Assembly: GCA_964621785.1 (NCBI GenBank)
Contig: CAZUPD010000018.1
Coordinates: forward strand, 1 to 64,000
DNA from: JACKDW01 sp964621785
GTDB lineage: Bacteria; Myxococcota_A; Polyangia; Nannocystales; Nannocystaceae
DNA: 64,000 nucleotides
Direction: 5' to 3'
Shown here: positions 43,962 to 52,920 of the stretch, one piece after another
Numbering within the stretch: the first letter of the stretch is position 1
How the letters are laid out: every line of letters begins with the position of its first letter
The notes under the pieces: generated by a model
Seen by the model: the letters and a program-made list of their open reading frames with translations, nothing else
What the model was told of the DNA's origin: nothing
The model's database searches: none
Program-made: the position numbers and the translations under genes

Positions 43962-44222
43962 GGGGCTAGTGATCCGAAGGTGGGAAAGCGGGTGGAAAAA
44001 ACTGAACAGAGCATCTCACGCCCACACCGGGAGCGATAGGGATGGCAACGCACGAGGCATCACATCGATTGCAGCGCAAAACTGAGCGAACGCGAATTTC
44101 CGACGTCCTCGGCGCAGGGCATCCCCGCCGCCCGACATCGGCCACACGGTGTCGTGAAAAACTCCAATGTATGTCCCTGAGTGTGGTAGGAGCAGATCAC
44201 AACCGGTTGTTAGGGGTGAAAG

Positions 44223-45086
44223 ATGAGCTTTTCAAGTGCGTTTTCGACGACGATCTCCATCGGCTTTGCCGTGGCGGCGCTCACCATCAGTGCATGTGCA
44301 ACAAGGCCACAACCGCTGCCCGCTCCCCAACCGGCCACCGGCCCGGACGGCGGTAGCGAGGTCGCCCAGGCCGACACTGCGGCCCCGGAGACCAACCGTC
44401 CCCAACCGGGAGAAACCTGTGCGAGTTTTCTGCAGCGCCTGACCCCGTCGGTCGCGTGCGAGCCCATCGACGATGGAACATGCACATGCAAGGTCACCGA
44501 CGCGATGGCAACCGTCGCCGCCGGCACCCCACCCGACACCGCCGGCAATCCCCCCCCGACCAATCCCCCCGCCGGCAATGGGCAGGCGGCAACCCTCGAG
44601 TTTACAAATGCACCGACCAACGCCCTGGTCGTCTGCAGCGGCGATGTATGTCCTGTCACGGACCCGGTGTTGGTCTCGGCTGGCTACCCCCAAATTCCGC
44701 TTCAGGGCGAGGCCGCCATCCGACTCGAGTTTCGGGCACCGGGATACACCTCGCAAACCAGTGACTATACAATCAAACCGGGACTCAATCGGATCGCGAT
44801 CTCCCTGCAACCGAGCAACAAGGTGACAAGCACCCAGACCGCAACCCTGCGCTACTCGGGTGCACCGCAAGGGACCACGGTCGAGTGCATGAGCGGACCC
44901 TGCCCCGACAAGGCCGCCCATCCGGTCACCGAGGAGTTCCCCGCAATCCCGATGTCCGGCGATCGCGAAACCGTACTGTTCCGGTTTCGTGCCCCCGGCT
45001 TCCGCACCGCGATGGGTCGCTACGAGTTGCGCCGCGGAGCCAACGTGATCCCGATCTCACTCGACCCGATCAAGGTCGATCAATAG
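44223..45086 (+). CDS. Lipoprotein with two PEGA-like repeats
   Basis: 287 residues. The signal peptide ends in ALTISAC (lipobox, Cys25); a Pro/Ala/Thr-rich linker occupies about 26-120. Two similar modules follow: ATLEFTNAPTNALVVCSGDVCP (near 122) and ATLRYSGAPQGTTVECMSGPCP (near 203), each with a Cys pair and each continuing into a strand with RLEFRAPGY / LFRFRAPGF and a GLNRIAISLQP / GANVIPISLDP ending, as in PEGA domains. The GGGGTGAAAG region is a weak ribosome site. Divergent from the ECF sigma gene. Two palindrome copies lie at 44291-44300 and 44481-44490. Confidence 0.75.
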   Translation: MSFSSAFSTTISIGFAVAALTISACATRPQPLPAPQPATGPDGGSEVAQADTAAPETNRPQPGETCASFLQRLTPSVACEPIDDGTCTCKVTDAMATVAAGTPPDTAGNPPPTNPPAGNGQAATLEFTNAPTNALVVCSGDVCPVTDPVLVSAGYPQIPLQGEAAIRLEFRAPGYTSQTSDYTIKPGLNRIAISLQPSNKVTSTQTATLRYSGAPQGTTVECMSGPCPDKAAHPVTEEFPAIPMSGDRETVLFRFRAPGFRTAMGRYELRRGANVIPISLDPIKVDQ

Positions 45087-45161
45087 ATCCGAACACCCGT
45101 TGTTCCGACCGACCTGCCATTGTGATGCATCCGCTACAGCCCATTGGGTTATAACCGCGTC

Positions 45162-46421
45162 GTGACCACATCCCCGTTGTCGGATTCCCAGCGCGGTACC
45201 CCAGAGTCGAAGCCGGTCGTGATGAAGTTTGGCGGCAGCAGTGTCGCCGATCTCGAACGCTTGCGACGCGTCGCCCGACGCGTGACCGACCGTGCCGCCT
45301 CGGGACCGGTGGTGGTGGTGGTGTCGGCGATGGGGAAAACCACCAACCAGATCGTTGCAATGGCAACGGAATTGATGGATCCGCCACCCGCCCGCGAACT
45401 CGATATGTTGCTGTCAACCGGCGAACGCAATGCCATGGCCCTGTTGGCAATTGCGATCCACGCCTGCGGCCACCCGGCGATCAGCCTCACCGGTTCACAA
45501 TGTGGGATTATCACTGATCACCAACCCGGACGTGCACGCATCATCGAAGTCCGTCCGTTTCGCATCCTCGATGAAATCGCCGCTGGCCACATCGTCATCG
45601 TCGGCGGGTTTCAAGGCGTCAGCTACAAACGCGAGGTCACCACGCTCGGCCGCGGTGGCTCCGACACATCGGCAGTTGCCCTGGCGGCGGCACTCGGAGC
45701 CGACTGCGAGATCTACAGCGATGTCGATGGGGTCTACGACGCGGACCCACGAGATGTCCCAGAAGCCAGGCGAATAGAGAGCCTCGACTACGAACAGGCC
45801 CAGGCACTTTCGCGGGCAGGAGCCCGGGTGTTGCACGCCCAAGCCGTCCAACTGGCCGAGGAGCGTTCGATCGCGATCTACGCCCGCCACAGCGACCCGA
45901 CGATCACAGGCCAGACAGTGATCCGCCGCAATCCCGTCCCGCGACCGAGCGGGGTGATCGCCATCGCCTCCGATGCCGAGGTCGCATCAGTCCAGATCAT
46001 CTCCCCCGACAGCGGAGCGGTGGTCGAGCAAGTGATGGTCGAGTTGGTCGGCAACCTCGGCCTGCGCTACCTGACGATCGACCCGTGGGGCGCTCGAGGC
46101 CTCCTCTCGTGTACCCAGCAGACCAACGCCCCGGAACTTCTCGAGATGTTGCAGGCCCGCGCGCGCGCGAGTGGCTTGCCCGAAGTACAGGTCCTACGGG
46201 ATCGTACCCTCGTCAGTTGCATCGGGGCTGGGCTCGAGGAACGCCACGACCTGCTCACCCGTGCCGTCACCACACTCGACCGGGCAAGTATTCCCGTGTT
46301 TGAAGTTCACAGCGACGCCCGGACCCTGGGGTTTGTCATCCCGGCCGGCCGGCGTGCCCAGGCTGTCCGCGTGTTGCATGCGGAGATGGTCGCTGGCGGA
46401 AAACAACCCGAACGGAATTGA
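45162..46421 (+). CDS. lysC: Aspartate kinase
   Basis: 419 residues from GTG 45162; TTG 45144 and ATG 45222 are in-frame alternatives and I see no decisive ribosome site. Aspartokinase catalyses the first step to lysine, threonine, methionine and peptidoglycan diaminopimelate. Motifs: VMKFGGSSVADLERL near 20, LSTGERNAMALLA near 87, TTLGRGGSDTSAVALA near 165 and DVDGVYDADPR near 190. The last 140 residues contain two ACT regulatory domains (VASVQIISPDSG and VSCIGAGLEE), so feedback control by an amino acid is expected. metH, a methionine enzyme, lies 2.6 kb downstream. Confidence 0.92.
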   Translation: MTTSPLSDSQRGTPESKPVVMKFGGSSVADLERLRRVARRVTDRAASGPVVVVVSAMGKTTNQIVAMATELMDPPPARELDMLLSTGERNAMALLAIAIHACGHPAISLTGSQCGIITDHQPGRARIIEVRPFRILDEIAAGHIVIVGGFQGVSYKREVTTLGRGGSDTSAVALAAALGADCEIYSDVDGVYDADPRDVPEARRIESLDYEQAQALSRAGARVLHAQAVQLAEERSIAIYARHSDPTITGQTVIRRNPVPRPSGVIAIASDAEVASVQIISPDSGAVVEQVMVELVGNLGLRYLTIDPWGARGLLSCTQQTNAPELLEMLQARARASGLPEVQVLRDRTLVSCIGAGLEERHDLLTRAVTTLDRASIPVFEVHSDARTLGFVIPAGRRAQAVRVLHAEMVAGGKQPERN

Positions 46422-46551
46422 GAACCACGGAGCGCTCCCCACCGCCGGGGTTCGCACGCAGTTCATGACAACCACCACTAGCGGTGTCTCGGTCTTTCAT
46501 CCAGGAGCACCACGTTTGCCCGTGTATCATGCCGGATGTTAGGAGATTGAC

Positions 46552-47076
46552 ATGAGCGTAAAGCATATCGGGATTTTCCTACTCACCGGAACCCTCACAG
46601 GGTGCGTGATCATCAACGACAGTGGCAACACCGACGGTGGGACCGACAACAGCACAACTCAAAATACAACCGAGGCCGAAACCGAAACCGACACCCAGTC
46701 TTCGGAAACCGAAGACACGACCGAGACCACGGACACGACCGAAACCGGCACGGATACAGCTGCCGAAACCGAGGCCGAAACCGCCGGACCGACGACAGAC
46801 GGCACAGACACCGAAGCAACCGACTCAGATACAGGCATGAGTGGGATGCCCGGTTGCGGTTGGAACGTCGAGGCGATGTACTACGACTGCACCGAGGAAA
46901 ACGAAGGGGGTGTCGATCCCTCGAGTACGTATCCGATCAACTGTCCCGAACAGGACCTGATCGAAGACGCCGAATGCGGAGAAGTCACCGGTGTCGGCTG
47001 TTGCGACGCAGGCGGCTCCCTGTGGTACTGTGATGTCTCGGGAGATAACCTGCTCGCTACGCAGATCTGCCAGTAG
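46552..47076 (+). CDS. Small surface lipoprotein with Thr/Glu-rich linker and Cys-rich domain
   Basis: 174 residues, with an AGGAGA site 6 nt upstream of the ATG. Signal peptide and lipobox (LTGC, Cys18). Residues about 25-95 are a low-complexity Thr/Glu/Asp/Ser linker, typical of Nannocystales lipoproteins, and the C-terminal 75 residues form a compact domain with eight Cys (PGCGWN, DCTEEN, NCPEQD, AECGEVTGVGCC, WYCDVS, QICQ). Probably a disulfide-stabilised surface module on a flexible stalk; ligand unknown. Followed by a long inverted repeat. Confidence 0.75.
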   Translation: MSVKHIGIFLLTGTLTGCVIINDSGNTDGGTDNSTTQNTTEAETETDTQSSETEDTTETTDTTETGTDTAAETEAETAGPTTDGTDTEATDSDTGMSGMPGCGWNVEAMYYDCTEENEGGVDPSSTYPINCPEQDLIEDAECGEVTGVGCCDAGGSLWYCDVSGDNLLATQICQ

Positions 47077-47091
47077 GCGAACCCTAGCAAA

Positions 47092-47150
47092 CAATTGTAT
47101 GGACATCATTTGCGTGCCACAAGAGCATACGCAAATTGTCCATACAATTG
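47092..47150. terminator. 22-bp inverted repeat between convergent genes
   Basis: The arms at 47092-47115 and 47129-47150 pair over 22 bp with one 2-nt bulge (14 + 8 bp) around a 13-nt loop. The stem is AT-rich and there is no T-run, so it is not a standard terminator, though its place between the stops of two convergent genes fits a bidirectional one. The arms contain TTGTATGGACA and TTGTCCATACA, close relatives of the iterated palindrome. Confidence 0.65.
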
Positions 47151-47243
47151 AAACCTAGCGATCGCAACACCTCTCCGAATGTTCACATCCGTCGCAACTG
47201 CGGTCATTTCCCTCGTCATCGTTGCAGTCGCTGCTCTCGCTAT

Positions 47244-47972
47244 TCAGCTCGGCCCCTGCTCGAGCGCCTCACGTGCGCGGGTGAGATGGGGATCGAGCTC
47301 GAGCGCCCGCTTGAGCTCGCCCTTGGCGGCAGCCTCTTCGCCGCGTTCACGCAGTAATAGGCCGAGCTGGTAGTGCGTGATAGCTGACCCGGGATCGAGA
47401 TCGAGTGCGTCCCGAAGCAGCGTCTGAGCTCGCTCGAGAAGTTCCTGTCGTTGTACCTGCACGAGTTCAGGAGCCCGACTGTGTTGGATGAGGTGGCGAG
47501 CGTACCCGCGACGAAATTTCCCCCGGGACTCGTTCGGTGTGTCGAGCTCGAGCGCCGCCTCAAATTCACGCACCGCCGCGTCGACGTCGCCCTGTCTCGC
47601 CAATATCGCCCCCAAGTTATATCGCGTCTCGCCGTAGCTAGGATCGAGCTCAATCGCCTTGCGCATCTCGACGACGGCCTGTTCGAGCTCATCCTTCGCT
47701 ACCAGACCGATCGCGCGATTGAGCTGCTTGATCGCCTTCACGCGCGCCTGAGGAACGAGCGTGCCACCCTTCTCGCTTGGGGTGCCGGGCGAGCTGCTGC
47801 TACGCGTCGATGTTGGTGCATGCTTCGGACTTGGATTTGGATCCGTTTCCGAGTGACACGCGACCGACGTCGTCAGGACCGCGAGTTGCAATACGCAGAT
47901 GAGTTGGAACCGGAACGAGCCCCTGTCATCCCACAACGCCGCCATCCGTCGCCGAAAAAAATGATGTACCAT
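47244..47972 (-). CDS. TPR lipoprotein
   Basis: 242 residues from ATG 47972; an in-frame ATG at 47945 is equally reasonable, and longer starts would bury the signal peptide. The signal peptide ends in TTSVAC (lipobox). After a Ser/Thr/Pro-rich linker, three or more tetratricopeptide repeats run to the C-terminus (ELEQAVVEMRKAIELDPSY, DVDAAVREFEAALELDTPN, LERAQTLLRDALDLDPGS, AAAKGELKRALELDPHL). Probably a scaffold protein at the outer membrane. It is co-directional with, and 58 bp downstream of, the zinc-ribbon gene. Confidence 0.78.
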   Translation of the reverse strand: MVHHFFRRRMAALWDDRGSFRFQLICVLQLAVLTTSVACHSETDPNPSPKHAPTSTRSSSSPGTPSEKGGTLVPQARVKAIKQLNRAIGLVAKDELEQAVVEMRKAIELDPSYGETRYNLGAILARQGDVDAAVREFEAALELDTPNESRGKFRRGYARHLIQHSRAPELVQVQRQELLERAQTLLRDALDLDPGSAITHYQLGLLLRERGEEAAAKGELKRALELDPHLTRAREALEQGPS

Positions 47973-48030
47973 CACGGTTCCGCGCGGCCGACCGGAGACC
48001 GCGATGAGACTTTGCAGGCCTGAATACTCG

Positions 48031-48801
48031 CTAGCTCGGAGCGGCCTTTGGTTTGGGCTCGTGCTTCTTTTCGTCCGCCGGGAAGTGCCCCGACCAGTAT
48101 AGCAGTCGGCCGCAGGACTCACACGACAGGATTTCTTTGCCCTTGAGTAGTTGCGTATACACGATATGTGGGATCACCATCTTACACGCCGTGCAGCGTT
48201 CGCGGTGGGCGGGTACAAATGCCAGTCCTCCGGTGCGTCGGCGGATGCGTTCGTAGTTGCGGAGGATTGAACGGTTGATTCCCGACGTCAGTTTGGACCG
48301 TGAGCCCTGCGCCTTGGCGATCGCTTTTTCGTATTTGGCCTGGTTCGCCTTCAGACGTTTGTTCTCGGCCTCGGCCTTGGCCCGCAACTCCTGCAACGCC
48401 GTATCCATCTTGGAGATACGGGTCTCAGTCTCGGAGACAGCGGTTTTGAGCTCGGAGATTTTTTTGGTTCGCGCGCTGATCATCTCGCGCGTCGATTCGA
48501 TTTCGCGTTTGGTCGCGTTGAACTCGCGCGTATTTTTGACCTGACCCAGTCGGGATTTTCCTTGGCGGACGAGGTCTTCCTCCTCGGCGAGTTGAATCTC
48601 CTGGCGACTTTGAAACGACCGAGTTTCCTCGAGCTTCTCGCGTTCGCTGTCGAGCATTTGCTCGAGCGATGCGAGGTCGCCGTCGAGTTCCTTGACGCGA
48701 ACAGGGATGGCGGCGAGCTTGCGCTCCAGCACGGTCAGTCGGCGATCCTGTTTTTGCAGCGTTCGAAGGGCGGTGATCTCGGAGTTGATCGTATCGTTCA
48801 T
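48031..48801 (-). CDS. Coiled-coil zinc-ribbon protein (DUF164/CT398 type)
   Basis: 256 residues. Residues about 1-185 are long heptad-rich coiled coil; the C-terminal C4 zinc ribbon has two CxxC pairs (CTACKMVIPH near 205 and CESCGRLLYW near 230). Proteins of this kind (CT398, HP0958/FlgZ) act as chaperone-like factors; HP0958 supports flagellar RpoN in Helicobacter. They are widespread in bacteria without flagella too, so no specific role is claimed. It is divergent from metH. Confidence 0.82.
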   Translation of the reverse strand: MNDTINSEITALRTLQKQDRRLTVLERKLAAIPVRVKELDGDLASLEQMLDSEREKLEETRSFQSRQEIQLAEEEDLVRQGKSRLGQVKNTREFNATKREIESTREMISARTKKISELKTAVSETETRISKMDTALQELRAKAEAENKRLKANQAKYEKAIAKAQGSRSKLTSGINRSILRNYERIRRRTGGLAFVPAHRERCTACKMVIPHIVYTQLLKGKEILSCESCGRLLYWSGHFPADEKKHEPKPKAAPS

Positions 48802-49051
48802 ATGAGCCTGTCGAACGGTCGGCCGAGCACGTTCTTCTCGCGCCTGCCCGCTAGGCCCACGATAGAGAGCACAGCTTCAGACGTCAAACAGCCTGCAATC
48901 GCGCAAATGGCGCTAGTCCCGTGTTCACGCCAAAAACACGGCGGCAATCGGCCACACCTTTGGCTATCCGGCCTTGGGGTTGACTTCCCTGGTCTGGGCG
49001 AAGAACCTGCGAGGAACGCAATAGATTGCGGTCCCGTCGAAAGTTCGCACC

Positions 49052-52000
49052 GTGTCCACTGATCTCCGCAGCCGTCTCCAAGCCATCCTGTCTCGCCGCA
49101 TCGTTTTGCTCGACGGTGGCATGGGTACGCTTTTGCAAGCGTACAACCTCGGCGAAGCCGACTACCGCGGCAGCCTGCTGGCCGACCACAAGCAGCCACT
49201 CAAAGGCAACCACGATCTACTTTCCCTCACTCGCCCGGATGTGTTGCGGGAAATCCACACTACCTATCTCGCCGCCGGTGCCGACATCATCGAAACCAAC
49301 ACGTTTACGGCGACCTCGATCGCCCAAGCCGATTACGGCACCCAGGATCATGCCTACGCCATCAACCGCGCCGCGGCCTCGGTCGCCCGCGAAGCCGTCG
49401 ATGCCTTTGTCCGCGAGCACCCCGAGCGACCGCGATTTTTGGCCGGTGCCATCGGGCCGACCAACCGCACGCTCTCGCTCTCGCCCGACGTCAACGATCC
49501 CGGCTTTCGCGCTGTCACCTTCGACCAGGTCCGCGGCTCCTATGCCGAACAGATCCGCGGGCTGATCGACGGCGGCGTCGACCTGCTCCTCGCAGAGACC
49601 GTGTTCGACACCCTCAACCTCAAGGCCTGCATCCTGGCGATGTCCGACGTCTTCACCGAGATCGGCCGCGAGTTGCCGGTGATTTTGTCGGTCACGATCA
49701 CCGACCGTAGCGGGCGGACCCTCTCGGGCCAGACTGTCGACGCGTTTTGGACATCCGTTGCACATACAAAGCCCCTCGCCGTCGGTATCAACTGCTCCCT
49801 CGGTGCCCGCGAAATGCGGCCCTACGTCGCCCAGCTCGCAAGCATTGCAGATACATTTATTAGTTGCTACCCCAACGCCGGCCTTCCCAACGCGTTTGGC
49901 GAGTACGACGAGTCCCCCCAGATCACCGCGGCCCTGCTCCAAGAGTTTGCCGAAAGCGGCTTGGTCAACCTGGTCGGCGGATGTTGTGGCACCTCGCCCG
50001 AGCACGTCAAGGCGATCGCGGCCGCCGTCCGAGACCTCGCCCCCCGACCCATTCCCGAACCCAAAAAGCGCCTCAGCATCTCGCGGTTTTCCGGCCTCGA
50101 GCCGCTCGAGATCCGACCGGAGAGCAACTTCATCATGGTCGGTGAGCGTACAAATGTCACCGGCTCCAAACGCTTTTGTCGTCTGGTCAAGTCGGGCAAC
50201 TACCAAAAAGCCCTCGAAGTCGCGCTCGACCAAGTCCGCGGCGGAGCCAACATCCTCGACGTCAACATGGACGAGGGCATGCTCGACTCCGAAGCCGCGA
50301 TGACGACCTTTTTAAATCTCATCGCCAGCGAACCGGAGATCGCGAGGATCCCGGTGATGGTCGACAGTTCCAAGTGGACCGTGATCGAGGCCGGACTCAA
50401 GTGCTTGCAGGGCAAAGGGATCGTCAACTCGATCTCCCTCAAAGAGGGCGAACAGGACTTCCTCGAAAAAGCCGCAGTGATCCGCACCTACGGCGCCGGC
50501 GTGGTGGTCATGGCGTTTGACGAACAGGGCCAGGCCGAGACCGTCGAGCGCAAGGTCTCGATCTGCCAACGCGCCTACAAGCTTCTGACCGAAAAGGCAG
50601 GTATCGACCCGACCGACATCATCTTCGACCCCAACATCCTGGCGATTGCGACAGGTATCGAAGAACATAACAATTTCGCGGTCAACTTCATCGAAGCCAC
50701 GCGAATTATCAAACAGACCTGCCCGGGGTGTCGCATCAGCGGAGGCGTCAGCAACCTCTCCTTTTCGTTTCGCGGCAACAACACGGTGCGCGAGGCAATG
50801 CACGCAGTGTTCCTCTACCACGCGATCGCAGCCGGTATGGACATGGGTATCGTCAACGCCGGGCAGCTGACGATCTACGAGGAGATTCCTGACGACCTGC
50901 TCGAGCACGTCAACGACGTCGTGTTCAACCGCCGTCCCGACGCCACCGAGCGCTTGGTCGAGTTTGCCGAAACCGTCAAATGTGCCGGTAAGAAAAACGT
51001 CATCGACCTGTCGTGGCGCGAACAATCGGTCGAAGGCCGCCTCGGCCACGCGGTCGTCAAAGGCGTGGTCGACTTCATCGAACAGGACGCCGAAGAAGCC
51101 CGGCAAAAACTCAAAAGCCCCCTCAAGGTCATCGAGGGCCCGCTGATGGACGGCATGAAAGTCGTCGGTCAGCTGTTTGGCGCCGGCAAAATGTTTCTCC
51201 CCCAGGTCGTCAAAAGTGCCCGTGCCATGAAGCAGGCAGTCAACTACCTGACCCCATTTATGGAGGCCGAAAAGGGGGAGGGAAGCCTGCGCAGCCAGGG
51301 AAAAGTTGTACTTGCAACCGTGAAGGGGGACGTCCACGACATCGGTAAAAATATCGTCGGCGTGGTCTTGGGGTGCAACAACTACCAAGTCATCGACCTG
51401 GGTGTGATGGTCCCCTGCGAGACGATCCTCCGCACGGCCCGCGAGGAACGGGCCGACATCATCGGCCTCAGCGGGCTGATCACCCCCTCGCTCGACGAGA
51501 TGGTCCACGTCGCCCGCGAAATGCAGCGCACCGAAGTCGAGACCCCGCTGCTGATCGGGGGAGCGACCACCAGCCGTCAACACACCGCCGTCAAAATTGC
51601 CCCCAATTACGAGGGTTCGACGGTCCACGTGCTCGACGCCTCGCAGGTGGTCAACGTGGTCGCCGACCTGCTCGACCCGACCCGCCGCATCGAGCTCGAC
51701 CGCAACAACCGAAAAGCCCAGCAGGAGTTGCGAGAGCTCCACCAAGCAAAAAACAAACGCCCACTGACGAGCTACGCCGAGGCCGTCGAGCAACGCCCCG
51801 AGCTGACCTGGAAGCCAGACGACGTCGCAAGCCCAGCGTTTTTCGGCCGCCGCGTGATCGACAACCTCCCCCTGCAGGAGTTGGTCCCCTACATCGATTG
51901 GACGTTCTTTTTCACCGCCTGGCAGCTCAAAGGCAGGTTCCCCGCGATTTTAGAGCACCCGCGCTACGGCGAAGCAGCCCGAGAGCTCTACGGCCACGCC

Positions 52001-52741
52001 AAACCACTACTCGAGCAAATCGTACGCGAGTGCCAACTGACAGCCAAGGGAGTCTACGGATTTTGGCCCGCATGTTCGGCGGGAGACGATATCATTGTCT
52101 ATGCACACGACCGCCCCGAGCGAGAACTGTTGCGATTCAACATGCTCCGCCAACAACGCGGAGAGGCACCGTTTCGCTGCCTCGCCGACTTTGTCGCGCC
52201 ACAAACCGTAGGCCTGCGAGACAGCATCGGAGCCTTCGCAGTGACCACCGGCATCGGTACAACCGAGCTGGTCAAACACTACGAACAAAAGGGCGACGAT
52301 TACAACGCGATCATGGTCAAGGCATTGGCCGACCGCTTGGCCGAGGCATTCGCCGAAAAGCTGCACCAACAGGTCCGACGAGAGTGGGGCTACGGCAAGG
52401 CCGAAAACCTGAGCTACGAGGATTTAATAAGCGAACGCTACCGGGGTATCCGCCCAGCATTCGGCTATCCCGCGTGCCCCGACCACACCGAAAAGGCAAA
52501 ACTGTTCGCTTTATTAAAGGCGCGAGAGATCGGGATGGACCTGACAGAGCACTTTGCAATGACGCCGGCAGCGAGCGTGAGTGGGCTGTATTTTGCCCAT
52601 CCACAATCACGGTACTTTACAGTCGGGAGAATCGGGCGCGACCAGGTCGAGGAATACGCGGCGCGTAAGGGTGTGGCGATTTCGGAGGTCGAGAAATGGC
52701 TGGGGCCGAATTTGGGGTATAGCCCGTCGGCTGCGGCGTAG
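49052..52741 (+). CDS. metH: Cobalamin-dependent methionine synthase
   Basis: 1229 residues from a GTG start, full length for MetH. Domains in order: homocysteine-binding (VLLDGGMGTLLQ at the start, with the zinc-binding GGCCGTSPEH near 310), folate-binding pterin domain (about 350-640), the cobalamin cap and B12 domain with DVHDIG at 760-765 (His762 binds cobalt), and the C-terminal AdoMet activation domain (WKPDDVASPAF onward, with RGIRPAFGYPACPDHTEK near 1137). It methylates homocysteine with methyl-THF. No B12 or SAH riboswitch is recognisable in the 250-bp leader. Three palindrome copies lie in it, two near-adjacent (49759, 49846), all encoded with A/T-ending codons in otherwise GC-ending context. 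Confidence 0.97.
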   Translation: MSTDLRSRLQAILSRRIVLLDGGMGTLLQAYNLGEADYRGSLLADHKQPLKGNHDLLSLTRPDVLREIHTTYLAAGADIIETNTFTATSIAQADYGTQDHAYAINRAAASVAREAVDAFVREHPERPRFLAGAIGPTNRTLSLSPDVNDPGFRAVTFDQVRGSYAEQIRGLIDGGVDLLLAETVFDTLNLKACILAMSDVFTEIGRELPVILSVTITDRSGRTLSGQTVDAFWTSVAHTKPLAVGINCSLGAREMRPYVAQLASIADTFISCYPNAGLPNAFGEYDESPQITAALLQEFAESGLVNLVGGCCGTSPEHVKAIAAAVRDLAPRPIPEPKKRLSISRFSGLEPLEIRPESNFIMVGERTNVTGSKRFCRLVKSGNYQKALEVALDQVRGGANILDVNMDEGMLDSEAAMTTFLNLIASEPEIARIPVMVDSSKWTVIEAGLKCLQGKGIVNSISLKEGEQDFLEKAAVIRTYGAGVVVMAFDEQGQAETVERKVSICQRAYKLLTEKAGIDPTDIIFDPNILAIATGIEEHNNFAVNFIEATRIIKQTCPGCRISGGVSNLSFSFRGNNTVREAMHAVFLYHAIAAGMDMGIVNAGQLTIYEEIPDDLLEHVNDVVFNRRPDATERLVEFAETVKCAGKKNVIDLSWREQSVEGRLGHAVVKGVVDFIEQDAEEARQKLKSPLKVIEGPLMDGMKVVGQLFGAGKMFLPQVVKSARAMKQAVNYLTPFMEAEKGEGSLRSQGKVVLATVKGDVHDIGKNIVGVVLGCNNYQVIDLGVMVPCETILRTAREERADIIGLSGLITPSLDEMVHVAREMQRTEVETPLLIGGATTSRQHTAVKIAPNYEGSTVHVLDASQVVNVVADLLDPTRRIELDRNNRKAQQELRELHQAKNKRPLTSYAEAVEQRPELTWKPDDVASPAFFGRRVIDNLPLQELVPYIDWTFFFTAWQLKGRFPAILEHPRYGEAARELYGHAKPLLEQIVRECQLTAKGVYGFWPACSAGDDIIVYAHDRPERELLRFNMLRQQRGEAPFRCLADFVAPQTVGLRDSIGAFAVTTGIGTTELVKHYEQKGDDYNAIMVKALADRLAEAFAEKLHQQVRREWGYGKAENLSYEDLISERYRGIRPAFGYPACPDHTEKAKLFALLKAREIGMDLTEHFAMTPAASVSGLYFAHPQSRYFTVGRIGRDQVEEYAARKGVAISEVEKWLGPNLGYSPSAAA

Positions 52742-52920
52742 TCCTCAGACATCATGAAGTCTACGTAATATGCGAGCGATCGCAGCTTGAATGGTGCGAG
52801 TTAACCACACTGGAATTTGAGTTGTCTTCCCACCTCGAAAGCAAGGGCAGGTTTTTGGTACCGGCAGGCCATTGAGAGTTGACCCCACCCACGCCCACAC
52901 CATACCCTCCAAACGCCCCC

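Noticed and set aside
46620..46830. Tandem repeat or slippage tract
   Set aside because: It is a low-complexity Thr/Glu/Asp linker coded by mixed codons, typical of surface lipoproteins of this group, without a DNA-level period.
48802..49051. Cobalamin or SAH riboswitch upstream of metH
   Set aside because: The conserved AGCCACTG-type B12 box and the SAH core are not present in the 250-bp leader.
50312..51793. Long minus-strand frame over metH (about 493 codons)
   Set aside because: Antisense to the folate and cobalamin domains of metH; no recognisable protein motif.
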